The notes under the pieces: generated by a model
Databases searched by the model: none
What the model was told of the DNA's origin: nothing
Seen by the model: only the letters and a program-made list of their open reading frames with translations
In this document: positions 1 to 8,294 of the stretch, in pieces
Numbering within the stretch: the stretch's first letter is position 1
Layout: each line of letters begins with the position of its first letter
Program-made: the position numbers and the translations under genes
Source: Mycobacterium syngnathidarum
GTDB lineage: Bacteria > Actinomycetota > Actinomycetes > Mycobacteriales > Mycobacteriaceae
Length of the DNA: 42,983 nt
Direction of reading: 5' to 3'
Assembly (NCBI RefSeq): GCF_001942625.1
Contig: NZ_MLCL01000037.1
Location: 1-42,983 of the forward strand

Positions 1-1
1 C

Positions 2-106
2 GAGGGCGGCGGTGTCATGCAGGCCCTCTACGAGCGACCGACGCTGGCCGTCACCTCGGCCCCCGCCGAGTCCCTTCCACGAACCTCTCAACAAGGCCCG
101 CAATAA
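2..106 (+). CDS. 3' end of an unidentified upstream gene (partial)
   Basis: Reading frame 2 is open from the window edge to a TAA at 104-106 and would encode about 34 residues ending in SQQGPQ. It stops 13 bases before the thiL start on the same strand, which is where the last gene of an upstream operon would end. I do not recognise the protein from this short tail, and in such G+C-rich DNA an open frame of this length can occur by chance. It may not be a gene. Confidence 0.25.
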   Translation, partial: EGGGVMQALYERPTLAVTSAPAESLPRTSQQGPQ

Positions 107-119
107 GGATGGTGCCCTA

Positions 120-1103
120 GTGACCGGCGAGACCATCGGCAGCGCTTCCGGTGACGACAACGACGACACGCTGGGCGGAGCCGGAGAATTCGTGGTCATC
201 GACCGCTTGGTGGCCGGGCGCGTACAAGCCGATGTGGTGACGTTGGGCCCGGGCGATGACGCAGCAGTGGTGACCTCGGCCGACGGCCGCACGGTGGTCT
301 CCACCGACATGCTGATCCAAGACCGCCATTTCCGGCTGGATTGGTCGACGCCGCACGACATCGGGCGCAAGGCGATCGCCCAGAACGCCGCTGATATCGA
401 AGCGATGGGTGGCCGCAGCACCGCATTCGTGGTGGCGTTCGGGGCGCCGCCGGACACGCCGGTCGCCGCCGGAGCCGAATTGGCCGACGGCCTGTGGGAT
501 GAGGCGCGCCGGCTGGGTGCCAGCATCGCCGGGGGAGACCTGGTGAGCGCCCCGCAGTGGGTGATATCGGTCACGGTCCTCGGCGACCTCGGCGGGCGGG
601 AACCGGTGTGCCGCAGCGATGCCCGGCCCGGTGACCTCGTCGCGGTGGTCGGTGAGCTGGGTCGTTCCGCGGCGGGATACGCGCTGCTGCTCGACGGCGT
701 CGACGGGTTCCCCGAATTGCGGCAGCGGCACCTGACGCCGCAGCCGCCGTATGGGCAGGGGGCGCGGGCCGCCGATGCGGGTGCCACCTCGATGACCGAC
801 GTGTCCGACGGACTGCTCGCCGACCTGGGCCACATCGCTGCGGCCTCCGGGGTGCGCATCGACCTGGACCGCGGCTCTCTGGAGGGCGATCGGCAGGCGG
901 TCGCCGAGGCCGCCGCGGCAGTGGGCGCCGACCCGTGGGCGTGGGTGCTCGGCGGTGGCGAGGACCACGCGCTGGTCGCGACGTTCCCGGGCGCTGCGCC
1001 ACCAGGGTGGCGGGCCATCGGTCGAGTGGGTAAAGGTCCGGCCGCGGTGCTCGTCGACGGCGCGCCGTGGGCGGGGAGTGCGGGATGGCAGTCGTTTGAC
1101 TGA
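120..1103 (+). CDS. thiL: Thiamine-monophosphate kinase ThiL
   Basis: ThiL phosphorylates thiamine monophosphate with ATP to thiamine diphosphate, the last step of cofactor synthesis, in the cytoplasm. The 327-residue product is close to the usual family length. It shows the GPGDDAAV motif (about residues 43-50), the STDM segment after it, an AGGDL turn near residue 140, TDVSDGL near 225 and GGGEDHAL near 278, all typical of the AIR-synthase/ThiL fold. The GTG at 120 is chosen because an AAGGA Shine-Dalgarno-like stretch lies at 105-110 and similarity begins only after it; the longer open frame upstream is arginine/proline-rich and non-homologous in appearance. ung follows 24 bases after the stop. 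Confidence 0.93.
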   Translation: MTGETIGSASGDDNDDTLGGAGEFVVIDRLVAGRVQADVVTLGPGDDAAVVTSADGRTVVSTDMLIQDRHFRLDWSTPHDIGRKAIAQNAADIEAMGGRSTAFVVAFGAPPDTPVAAGAELADGLWDEARRLGASIAGGDLVSAPQWVISVTVLGDLGGREPVCRSDARPGDLVAVVGELGRSAAGYALLLDGVDGFPELRQRHLTPQPPYGQGARAADAGATSMTDVSDGLLADLGHIAAASGVRIDLDRGSLEGDRQAVAEAAAAVGADPWAWVLGGGEDHALVATFPGAAPPGWRAIGRVGKGPAAVLVDGAPWAGSAGWQSFD

Positions 1104-1113
1104 GTGGTCAGGC

Positions 1114-1119
1114 TAAGTT
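1114..1119 (+). promoter_or_regulatory. -10 element for a leaderless ung transcript
   Basis: TAAGTT fits the mycobacterial -10 pattern TANNNT and ends 8 bases before the GTG at 1128, so transcription would start at or next to the start codon. The site lies between the thiL stop and ung. No Shine-Dalgarno precedes the GTG, which agrees with a leaderless message. Confidence 0.45.
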
Positions 1120-1127
1120 GGCTTTCT

Positions 1128-1838
1128 GTGACTGCGGATGCGACAAGCAATTCAACGGGTGCACGTCCCCTGGATGAACTGGTCGAGGACGGCTGGGCCC
1201 GCGCACTCCAGCCGGTGGGCGCGCACGTCTCGAAGATGGGGGAGTTTCTGCGGGCTGAGCTCTCAGCGGGCCGACGTTATCTCCCTGCCGGTCAGAATAT
1301 CCTGCGCGCCTTCACTTTTCCGTTCGACAAGGTGCGAGTGCTGATCGTCGGCCAGGATCCGTATCCGACACCGGGACATGCTGTCGGCCTCAGTTTCTCG
1401 GTCGGTGCCGACGTGCGCCCACTGCCGCGCAGTCTGTCGAACATCTTCACCGAGTACAGCGCGGATCTGGGTCATCCGCAGCCGGCCAACGGTGACCTCA
1501 CTCCGTGGGCAGAACAAGGCGTGATGCTTCTCAACAGGGTGCTGACGGTGTCTCCGGGCACCCCGGCCTCCCACCGAGGCAAAGGCTGGGAAGCGGTGAC
1601 CGAGTGTGCGATCCGGGCGCTGGTAGCCCGTGAGCAACCAATGGTTGCGGTGCTCTGGGGTCGCGACGCATCCACGCTGAAACCACTGTTGGCCGAGGGC
1701 GACTGCGCGACGATCGAATCGCCACATCCGTCGCCGTTGTCGGCTTCGCGCGGGTTCTTCGGCTCGCGCCCGTTCAGCCGTGCCAACGAGCTGTTGCAGC
1801 AGAAGGGTGTCGATCCGATCGACTGGCGGCTGCCCTGA
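1128..1838 (+). CDS. ung: Uracil-DNA glycosylase (family 1)
   Basis: Ung removes uracil from DNA to start base excision repair, which matters in a G+C-rich genome prone to cytosine deamination. The 236-residue product has the family 1 water-activating motif GQDPYP (residues 75-80, catalytic Asp 77) and the DNA-intercalation/catalytic motif HPSPLS (about 200-205, catalytic His). I prefer the GTG at 1128 because a TANNNT -10 lies 8 bases upstream and conserved sequence starts at [12 protein letters not shown] at 1104, directly after the thiL stop, would add 8 residues. The gene ends convergently with a lipoprotein gene, and the two stop codons form part of one hairpin. Confidence 0.95.
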   Translation: MTADATSNSTGARPLDELVEDGWARALQPVGAHVSKMGEFLRAELSAGRRYLPAGQNILRAFTFPFDKVRVLIVGQDPYPTPGHAVGLSFSVGADVRPLPRSLSNIFTEYSADLGHPQPANGDLTPWAEQGVMLLNRVLTVSPGTPASHRGKGWEAVTECAIRALVAREQPMVAVLWGRDASTLKPLLAEGDCATIESPHPSPLSASRGFFGSRPFSRANELLQQKGVDPIDWRLP

Positions 1839-1849
1839 GCGTCAGGGCA
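1831..1849. terminator. Hairpin spanning the ung and lipoprotein stop codons
   Basis: A perfect 8-bp inverted repeat (TGCCCTGA / TCAGGGCA) with a 3-base GCG loop. Each arm is the last codons plus TGA stop of one of the two convergent genes. It may end transcription in both directions, but there is no T-tract on either side. Confidence 0.45.
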
Positions 1850-2198
1850 TCGGTACTGCCGGCGGGGCCGGGATCGCCGGCGGCGCCGGGACCGGCGGGG
1901 GTGACGGGATACCCGGTGAAGGAATCTGTACGGTCACGTCACCGTCCCCTTCGGTCGGACCGGGCATCTCAGCCGGTGGCGATCCGGGGCCAGGCGATAC
2001 CGGGGTCTCGATCACCGTGGTCTCGGTGTGAGTGGCCGGGCCTTCCGAGGTCACGGGTGCCTCGGTGGTCGTAGAGGTCTCCGAGGTGGTGGTATCTGTG
2101 TCGGAGGCGGTGCCGCCACACGCGGTCAGCATCAAGCCGACCGCGACGGCGGCAGCAAACGCATAGGGCGGTGTGTGTGATGCACGACATGGGGTCAT
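1842..2198 (-). CDS. Small proline/threonine-rich lipoprotein
   Basis: A 118-residue product with a lipoprotein signal peptide: a short N-region, a hydrophobic stretch (AFAAAVAVGLMLTAC) and the lipobox LTAC with the modified Cys near residue 27. The mature part is low-complexity, first rich in Thr/Ser/Glu and then in Pro/Ala/Val, with no recognisable fold, so it may be a flexible cell-envelope spacer. The start at 2198 gives a well-formed signal peptide. The gene lies downstream of rpmB on the same strand, separated by a probable terminator. I do not recognise a named family, and function is unknown. Confidence 0.7.
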   Translation of the reverse strand: MTPCRASHTPPYAFAAAVAVGLMLTACGGTASDTDTTTSETSTTTEAPVTSEGPATHTETTVIETPVSPGPGSPPAEMPGPTEGDGDVTVQIPSPGIPSPPPVPAPPAIPAPPAVPMP

Positions 2199-2241
2199 GA
2201 CGGCAGCACATACCCCGCCGTGACCGCTGATAAACAGGATG

Positions 2242-2266
2242 GTCGCGCACCGATCAGGCGCGCGAC
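2242..2266 (-). terminator. Hairpin directly after the rpmB stop
   Basis: GTCGCGC (2242-2248) and GCGCGAC (2260-2266) form a 7-bp stem one base past the rpmB stop on the minus strand, followed on that strand by a short T-rich stretch. It probably separates rpmB from the lipoprotein gene. Confidence 0.45.
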
Positions 2267-2267
2267 G

Positions 2268-2462
2268 TCAGCCGCGCGAGACCTTGCCGGCCTTGATGCA
2301 GGAGGTGCAGGCGTTCACGCGCTGCTTGTTGCCACCCGGACGCGCAACGGCACGCACCGACTGGATGTTCGGATCCCAGCGTCGGCTGGTCCGCCGATGC
2401 GAGTGCGACACCGACTTGCCGAAGCCCGGGGCCTTTCCGCAGATATCGCACACGGCAGCCAT
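2268..2462 (-). CDS. rpmB: 50S ribosomal protein L28, zinc-ribbon (C+) type
   Basis: L28 is a small protein of the large ribosomal subunit. The 64-residue product has the conserved [21 protein letters not shown] core, PNIQ and a basic C-terminus. It carries two Cys pairs, CDIC at residues 5-8 and CTSC near 52-55, a four-cysteine zinc ribbon. Mycobacteria often hold several rpmB copies, with cysteine-free paralogues made under zinc starvation; this one is the zinc-binding type. It is divergent from the DAK2-recG operon, a pairing common in Actinobacteria and Firmicutes. No Zur-like operator was recognised upstream. Confidence 0.93.
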   Translation of the reverse strand: MAAVCDICGKAPGFGKSVSHSHRRTSRRWDPNIQSVRAVARPGGNKQRVNACTSCIKAGKVSRG

Positions 2463-2645
2463 ATCAACAACTCCTCGAATTCAGTCCTTGGGGGTCTGGG
2501 CCCGCTCGCCGCTAACGGCGGGGCTCAACCCGACAACCTGATCAGAATACCGGGAGGCCAGAGGATCGCCAAAACGGCCTGTGAACACGACTCCAGGTTG
2601 TCCACAGCTGACGGTGCTCTGATCAAGTGTGTCGCCGCAACTCGA

Positions 2646-2651
2646 TAGGCT
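2646..2651 (+). promoter_or_regulatory. Possible -10 element of the DAK2-recG operon
   Basis: TAGGCT fits TANNNT and would give a leader of about 65 bases before the ATG at 2725. No good -35 hexamer is seen at the expected distance. The 262-base gap between rpmB and this gene holds no other feature I can support. Confidence 0.3.
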
Positions 2652-2724
2652 GGCGCCCACGGCGGTGACTGCGGGGGAACGGCCGCGCCATTCTGTGGGG
2701 ATCTGATGGGGATTGGGAGGTCCG

Positions 2725-4362
2725 ATGTCGGCTCGACGGCTGGACGGTCCCGCTCTGCGCGCCTGGGCCCACACTGCCGTCGATGATCTGATCGCCCACA
2801 CCGACGAGATCAACCGGCTCAACGTCTTCCCGGTGGCCGATGCAGACACCGGGACAAACATGCTGTTCACGATGCGTTCGGCGTGGGCGCACGTCGACGC
2901 CGAACCGGTCGACGGGGACATCCCGGCCCTGGCCAGCGCGCTGGCGGCCGGGGCGTTGCAGGGGGCTCGCGGTAACTCCGGGGTGATCTTGTCGCAGATC
3001 CTGCTCGGCCTGGCCGAGGCGATCACCACCGGGGCGGCTCAGCGTGACGGTGATCTCTCCGTTGTGGACGCCGCGCTGCTGGCCGCGTCGCTGCGCCATG
3101 CCGCTGCCCTGGCCGGTGCGTCGATGGGCGAGCCGGTGCCGGGCACCATCGTGTCGGTGCTGGAGGCCGCGGCCGGGGCCGCCGAGCGATGCGCGGCCGA
3201 AGGTGGTGACGTCGCCGATGCGGCCGCGGCCGCCGGCGATGCCGCGGCGGCCGCGCTGGACCGCACCCCGGAGCAGCTCGACGTGCTGGCCAAGGCCGGC
3301 GTGGTCGATTCGGGCGGGCGCGGCCTGCTGGTCCTGCTCGACGCCATGACGGCCACGCTGGCGGGGCATGCGCCCACCCGGCCCGTCTACACACCGGCAC
3401 CGCAGACTCCACTGGCCGCGACGGATCTTGCCGGCGCAGAGGCCCCACCCCAGTTCGAGGTCATGTACCTGCTGACGGGCTGCGGTGCGCCGGCCGTCGA
3501 GGGATTACGGGCCGCGCTCGAACAGATGGGTGAGTCCGTGGCGATCGCTGCGTCGGGCAGCGACCAGTACTCGGTGCACGTTCACCTCGACGATGCCGGG
3601 GCCGCGGTTGAGGCCGGGCTCGCGGTCGGGACGCTGAACCGTATCCAGATCACCGCCCTGACAGTGGGCCCGGGCCCCAGGTCGACCGGGGGCTGGGCCC
3701 GCGAGCGGGCCGTGCTGGCCGTCGTCGATGGGGACGGCGGCGTGGAATTGTTCGCCGGCGAGGGCGCACACGTGCTGCGGCCCGAGGCGGACGAGCCCAT
3801 CAGCGCCCAGCAGTTGTTGCGTGCCCTGATCGATGTGGGGGCAGCCCAGGTCATGGTGCTGCCCAACGGCTATGTGGCCGCCGAGGAGTTGGTGGCCGGC
3901 TGCACGGCGGCGATCGGGCGGGGTATCGACGTCGTGCCGGTGCCGGCCGGGTCGATGGTGCAGGGGCTGGCGGCGCTGGCGGTGCACGACGGGAGCAGAC
4001 AAGCCGTCGACGACGGGTACACCATGGCGCGGGCGGCCGCCGGCGCGCGGCACGGGACGGTCAGGCTCGCCAGCGAAGAGGCGTTGACGTGGGCGGGTGC
4101 CTGCAAGCCGGGCGACGGGCTGGGCATCGCCGGCGACGAGGTGTTGATCGTGGGGCCCGACATCACCACGGCTGCCGCCGGGTTGATCGATCTGCTGATG
4201 GTGGCCGGCGGAGAGCTGATCACGGTGCTGACCGGCGACGGTGTGGACGGCGCCGTGGGTGAGGCTCTGCAGGCCCACGTGCATCGCGAGCACCTCGGCG
4301 CAGAGCTGGTCACCTATCACACGGGCCACCGCGGCGACGCCCTGCTGATCGGGGTGGAGTAG
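2725..4362 (+). CDS. DAK2-domain protein, FakA/YloV-like fatty-acid kinase subunit
   Basis: This 545-residue protein belongs to the YloV/FakA family. In Firmicutes, FakA phosphorylates fatty acids held by FakB binding proteins; the substrate in mycobacteria is inferred only. The N-terminal DAK2 (DhaL-like) nucleotide domain shows FPVADADTGTNM (residues 35-46), with the Asp residues that bind Mg-ATP, and GARGNSGVILSQ (about 80-91). Central and C-terminal regions match the family in length and Ala/Gly richness. The ATG at 2725 is chosen because GGGAGG lies at 2715-2720; an upstream TTG at 2713 overlaps that site. Its stop overlaps the recG GTG by one base, so the two are co-translated. No FakB gene is in the window. 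Confidence 0.85.
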   Translation: MSARRLDGPALRAWAHTAVDDLIAHTDEINRLNVFPVADADTGTNMLFTMRSAWAHVDAEPVDGDIPALASALAAGALQGARGNSGVILSQILLGLAEAITTGAAQRDGDLSVVDAALLAASLRHAAALAGASMGEPVPGTIVSVLEAAAGAAERCAAEGGDVADAAAAAGDAAAAALDRTPEQLDVLAKAGVVDSGGRGLLVLLDAMTATLAGHAPTRPVYTPAPQTPLAATDLAGAEAPPQFEVMYLLTGCGAPAVEGLRAALEQMGESVAIAASGSDQYSVHVHLDDAGAAVEAGLAVGTLNRIQITALTVGPGPRSTGGWARERAVLAVVDGDGGVELFAGEGAHVLRPEADEPISAQQLLRALIDVGAAQVMVLPNGYVAAEELVAGCTAAIGRGIDVVPVPAGSMVQGLAALAVHDGSRQAVDDGYTMARAAAGARHGTVRLASEEALTWAGACKPGDGLGIAGDEVLIVGPDITTAAAGLIDLLMVAGGELITVLTGDGVDGAVGEALQAHVHREHLGAELVTYHTGHRGDALLIGVE

Positions 4363-6611
4363 TGGTCAGTCTCAGCGAGCGCCTCGAGTTCGTGATCGGA
4401 AAGAAGAACGCGGACAAGCTGAATGCGAATTTCGGCCTTCGCACGGTCAACGACCTGCTGCGGCACTACCCGCGAAAGTACAGCGACGGCATGGCGGTGC
4501 GTGAGGAGGGTGAGGCCCTCGATCTGGAGGAGGGCGAGCACGTCACGTTCATCGACGTGGTGACCAAAGCCGAGATCGGCGAGATGCGCTCGACCGTCCG
4601 AACCAAATCCGGTGGGACCAGACGGGCCAAGTATCTGCGGGTGGCACTGGGGGATCACCGGCCCGCGGTGACGGCCACGTTCTTCAATGCGGGCTGGATG
4701 GTGGACAAGGTGGAGAAGGGCACCCGCCTGATGCTCTCCGGTGAGGTCAAATACTTCCGCAACACCCTGCAGTTGAACCACCCGGCATTCCTGGTGCTCA
4801 ATCCGCCACCAGGAAAGCAGATCGGCACCAAGTCGCTGACCACCATCGCGTCGGCGTCAGGAGCCAGCGGCGAGGACATGCTGGCCGAGTTCGAGCGTGA
4901 CTTCTTCCCGATCTACCCGGCGTCGGCGAAGGTACAGAGTTGGGACATCTACGCGTGTGTGCGGCAGACGCTCGACATGCTCGATCCCATTCCCGATCCT
5001 CTTCCGGAAGACTTTGTCCGCCAACACAACCTGATATCCGAGGATGAGGCGTTGCGGGCGATCCACCTGGCGGAGAACTCGACCCAGCGTGACCGGGCCC
5101 GGGAGCGGCTGACCTTCGATGAGGCCATCGGCCTGCAGTGGGGATTGGTGGGCCGGCGCTACAGCGAGCTGAGCGAATCCGGCCCTGCTGCACCGCCGCT
5201 GGATCACGGGCTGGCCGCTGCCATGCGCAGCCGGATGCCTTTCGAGCTGACTGCCGGGCAATCCGAAGTGCTGGAGGTGATCTCGGGCGAGCTGGCGTCG
5301 ACGCGGCCGATGAACCGGATGCTGCAGGGCGAGGTGGGTTCGGGTAAGACCATCGTGTCGGTGTTGGCGATGTTGCAGATGGTCGACGCGGGCTATCAGT
5401 GCGCTTTACTGGCGCCCACCGAAGTGCTTGCGGCCCAACATGCGCGCTCGATCCGTGACGTGCTTGGGCCGCTGGCGATGGCGGGGGAACTCGGCGGTGC
5501 CGAGACGGCAACCGGGGTCGCTCTGCTCACCGGGTCGATGACCGCACCGCAGAAGCGTGCGGTGCGTGCCCAGGTGGCGTCCGGGCAGGCCGGCATCGTC
5601 GTCGGTACGCACGCATTGCTGCAGGAGGCGGTCGAGTTCCACAACTTGGGCATGGCGGTCGTCGACGAACAGCATCGCTTCGGGGTTGAACAGCGGGACA
5701 CGTTGCGCGCCAAGGCGCGTGATGGTCTGACTCCGCATCTTTTGGTGATGACGGCCACACCGATTCCGCGCACGGTGGCGCTCACGGTGTACGGCGACCT
5801 GGAGACCTCGACGTTGCGCGAGCTGCCGCGTGGCCGTCAACCCATCACCACCAACACCATTTTCATCTCTCAGAAGCCGACCTGGCTGGACCGGGCCTGG
5901 GCCAGGATCCGTGAGGAGGTGGGCGCCGGCCGGCAGGCCTATGTGGTGGCATCGCGCATCGACGAATCGGACAAGCCCGCCGACAAGAACGACAATCGCG
6001 GCGGCCCACCGCCCATCACAGTGGTCGACCTGTTCGACCGGTTGAGTGCGGGCCCGCTCTCGGGGTTGCGGCTCGGGCTCATGCACGGCCGGTTGTCCGG
6101 TGACGAGAAGGATGCGGTGATGGGCCTGTTCCGGGCCGGCGAGATCGATGTTCTGGTGTGTACCACCGTCATCGAGGTCGGTGTCGACGTGCCCAACGCG
6201 ACCATGATGGTGGTGATGGACGCCGACCGTTTCGGCATCAGCCAGCTGCATCAGTTGCGCGGCCGGATCGGCCGCGGTCAGCATCCCAGCCTGTGCCTGC
6301 TGGCCACCAGGCTCCCGGAAACCTCCAAGGCCGGTGAGCGGATCAAGGCCGTGGCCGCGACACTGGACGGTTTCGCCCTGGCGGATCTCGACCTCGACGA
6401 GCGTCGCGAGGGAGATGTGTTGGGCCTCAACCAGTCCGGGCGCACCATCAACCTGCGCTTCCTGTCCCTACGCGATCATCTCGAAGTGATCCAGGAGGCC
6501 CGGGCATTCTGCGAGCGACGGTACGAGCAGAGCCCGCACGATCCCGGAATGGATCTGCTGGCAGCGCAATTCGTGAACACCGACCGCGTCGAGTACCTGG
6601 ACAAGGCATGA
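4362..6611 (+). CDS. recG: ATP-dependent DNA helicase RecG
   Basis: RecG remodels stalled replication forks and branch-migrates Holliday junctions. The 749-residue product has the family order: N-terminal wedge/OB domain, then a superfamily 2 helicase core. Visible motifs are Walker A GEVGSGKT (about 323-330), the DEQH box in VDEQHRFG (about 433), motif III TATPIPRT, and motif VI QLRGRIGRGQ (about 630), followed by the TRG-type C-terminus. The GTG at 4362 shares its G with the stop of the preceding DAK2 gene. The ATGA at 6608-6611 couples it to the following exported protein. Confidence 0.96.
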   Translation: MVSLSERLEFVIGKKNADKLNANFGLRTVNDLLRHYPRKYSDGMAVREEGEALDLEEGEHVTFIDVVTKAEIGEMRSTVRTKSGGTRRAKYLRVALGDHRPAVTATFFNAGWMVDKVEKGTRLMLSGEVKYFRNTLQLNHPAFLVLNPPPGKQIGTKSLTTIASASGASGEDMLAEFERDFFPIYPASAKVQSWDIYACVRQTLDMLDPIPDPLPEDFVRQHNLISEDEALRAIHLAENSTQRDRARERLTFDEAIGLQWGLVGRRYSELSESGPAAPPLDHGLAAAMRSRMPFELTAGQSEVLEVISGELASTRPMNRMLQGEVGSGKTIVSVLAMLQMVDAGYQCALLAPTEVLAAQHARSIRDVLGPLAMAGELGGAETATGVALLTGSMTAPQKRAVRAQVASGQAGIVVGTHALLQEAVEFHNLGMAVVDEQHRFGVEQRDTLRAKARDGLTPHLLVMTATPIPRTVALTVYGDLETSTLRELPRGRQPITTNTIFISQKPTWLDRAWARIREEVGAGRQAYVVASRIDESDKPADKNDNRGGPPPITVVDLFDRLSAGPLSGLRLGLMHGRLSGDEKDAVMGLFRAGEIDVLVCTTVIEVGVDVPNATMMVVMDADRFGISQLHQLRGRIGRGQHPSLCLLATRLPETSKAGERIKAVAATLDGFALADLDLDERREGDVLGLNQSGRTINLRFLSLRDHLEVIQEARAFCERRYEQSPHDPGMDLLAAQFVNTDRVEYLDKA

Positions 6612-7315
6612 CCGGCTCGCGGGTGTGGTGGCTGGTGGCGGCCGTCGCACTCGCGGTGGTGGTCGCCGTCCAGGTGACCACTTCGACGCACGACGCCGCG
6701 CGATTCGCGGCTCAGGCGCAGCCACCCACCGTGGCGCCCGGCGTCGACCTGCTGGCCGGTGTGCTCCAGATTCCGGTTCGCGTCCGCGGCAACGACTATC
6801 GTCGCGCGGCGTTCGGCGAGTCCTGGGACGACGACAACAGCGCGCCCGGCGGGCACAACGGCTGCGACACCCGCAACGACATCCTCAACCGGGACCTCGT
6901 CGACAAGACGTCCGTCGCGATCAAGCGTTGCCCGGCCGCCGTGGCGACGGGCACTCTGCATGATCCCTACACGAACGCGGTGGTGTCGTTCGTCCGCGGC
7001 AATCAGACCGGTGCCTCGGTACAGATCGACCACATCGTGCCGTTGGCCTTGGCATGGGACCTCGGGGCCCGTGACTGGCCCGACGACCTGCGGTTGCGGT
7101 TCGCCAACGACCCGGCCAATCTCCTGGCCGTCGCGGGTAAAGCCAATCAGGACAAGGGCGATCAGGAACCCGCCCATTGGATGCCGCCGAACCGGGCGTT
7201 CTGGTGCCAATACGCGGTGCAGTTCGTCGAGGTACTGCGCGGGTACGCGCTGCCGGTCGACACGGCGTCGGCTGTGGTGCTGCGTGACGCCGCGGGTACC
7301 TGCCCCATGGGCTGA
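6608..7315 (+). CDS. Exported HNH/DUF1524-type nuclease-like protein
   Basis: A 235-residue product with a short N-terminal hydrophobic segment (about residues 6-22) acting as signal anchor or signal peptide, then a domain matching secreted HNH-fold nucleases (DUF1524/GmrSD C-terminal type). Key motifs are IDHIVPLALAWDLGA (the H of DHxVPL being the likely general base) and the following NLLAV...NQDKGDQEP, with the Asn/Lys/Asp pattern of the family. It looks like the homologue of M. tuberculosis Rv2972c, which also lies next to recG. Its start codon overlaps the recG stop (ATGA). Nuclease activity is inferred from motifs; the real substrate outside the membrane is unknown. Confidence 0.8.
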   Translation: MTGSRVWWLVAAVALAVVVAVQVTTSTHDAARFAAQAQPPTVAPGVDLLAGVLQIPVRVRGNDYRRAAFGESWDDDNSAPGGHNGCDTRNDILNRDLVDKTSVAIKRCPAAVATGTLHDPYTNAVVSFVRGNQTGASVQIDHIVPLALAWDLGARDWPDDLRLRFANDPANLLAVAGKANQDKGDQEPAHWMPPNRAFWCQYAVQFVEVLRGYALPVDTASAVVLRDAAGTCPMG

Positions 7316-7339
7316 GAGTCCTCGGCGGTCACCGGTCAT

Positions 7340-7360
7340 CCTCGTGGGCCCGTCACGAGG
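7340..7360 (+). terminator. G+C-rich hairpin after the HNH gene
   Basis: CCTCGTG (7340-7346) and CACGAGG (7354-7360) form a perfect 7-bp stem with a 7-base loop 25 bases after the stop. There is no T-tract, so this is at best an intrinsic terminator of the actinobacterial, stem-only kind. Confidence 0.4.
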
Positions 7361-7427
7361 GCACGGACCCCGGCAAGGTGCTGAAGCGCGAACTTCGGGA
7401 ACCATTCTGGTCAGCCCGATCGGCGGA

Positions 7428-7450
7428 GTGACACCGGTTTGGGGTGTTAC
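7428..7450. terminator. Hairpin overlapping the AKR stop codon
   Basis: GTGACACC (7428-7435) pairs with GGTGTTAC (7443-7450) through 8 bp including one G-T pair. The right arm contains the TAA stop of the minus-strand aldo-keto reductase. It sits between convergent genes and may act both ways. Confidence 0.4.
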
Positions 7451-8289
7451 CCCGTGAAGGTCGCCGGGTCCGGCCGGAACCGGGTGCCGTCATCGAGGCC
7501 GCTCAGGCTGTCCATCTGCTCGGCGCTCAGCTCGAAGCCGAACACGTCGAGGTTGGACGCGATCCGCTCCGGGTTGGTCGACCGGGAGATCACGATGTTG
7601 CCCAGCTGGATGCTCCAGCGGATCAGCACCTGCGCCGGGGTTTTGCCGTGCGCCTCGGCGATGGCCGTGACCGCCGGGTTGTCGAGCAGATTGCCGACGC
7701 CGAGCGGGCTGTAGGCCTGTGTGACGACGTTGTACCGGGCGTTCGCTGCCCGCCAGTCACTCTGGTTCAGCAACGGGTGCAGCTCGATCTGATTGACCGC
7801 GGGCGCCGTGAACGTCAGGTCGACGATCGTCGAGAGGTTCTCCGGGCTGAAATTGGACACCCCGGTGGAGCGGGCCAGCCCCTCCTGCTTGAGCGCCATC
7901 AGCCCACCCCAGCTGTCGACGTACTTGCCGACGTCGTTGCCGGGCCAATGGATCAGATACAGGTCGACGTAGTCCAGGCCCAGCCGCTCCAGGCTGGCCC
8001 GTCCGGCGTTCTGTGAGGACTGGAAGCCGTGGTCGGTGATGGCCAGTTTGGTGGTGACCGAGATGTCTTCGCGGGGAATGCCCGAGGCCGCGATGGCGCG
8101 CCCGACGCCGGCTTCGTTGTCATAGGCAGCTGCCGTGTCGATCAACCGGTGGCCCGCCTCCAGTGCCGCGGACACCACGCGCTCTGCCTCAGAATCCGAG
8201 AGGCCGCCGACGCCGAGGCCGACCACGGGGATCGTGCGGTCGTCGTTGAGCGTGACGGTGGGAATCGCAGCCCCGTCCGAGGAGGTCAT
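7447..8289 (-). CDS. Aldo-keto reductase (MSMEG_2407 / Rv2971-like)
   Basis: A 280-residue NADPH-dependent aldo-keto reductase, AKR5 type, reducing aldehydes and dicarbonyls. The catalytic tetrad is complete: Asp 51 and Tyr 56 in LIDTAAAY, Lys 81 in VTTKL and His 114 in YLIHWPG. The cofactor-binding C-terminus has [13 protein letters not shown]. It closely resembles my recollection of the structurally characterised M. smegmatis enzyme MSMEG_2407 and Rv2971 of M. tuberculosis. It lies 5 bases downstream of a second AKR on the same strand and is probably co-transcribed; AGGATAGG at the end of the upstream gene can serve as ribosome site. The physiological substrate is not known. Confidence 0.92.
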   Translation of the reverse strand: MTSSDGAAIPTVTLNDDRTIPVVGLGVGGLSDSEAERVVSAALEAGHRLIDTAAAYDNEAGVGRAIAASGIPREDISVTTKLAITDHGFQSSQNAGRASLERLGLDYVDLYLIHWPGNDVGKYVDSWGGLMALKQEGLARSTGVSNFSPENLSTIVDLTFTAPAVNQIELHPLLNQSDWRAANARYNVVTQAYSPLGVGNLLDNPAVTAIAEAHGKTPAQVLIRWSIQLGNIVISRSTNPERIASNLDVFGFELSAEQMDSLSGLDDGTRFRPDPATFTG

Positions 8290-8294
8290 GTCAC

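Noticed and set aside
12..119. N-terminal extension of ThiL to 12
   Set aside because: The extra 36 residues are Arg/Pro/Ser-rich without resemblance to ThiL, and a GTG with a ribosome site occurs at 120.
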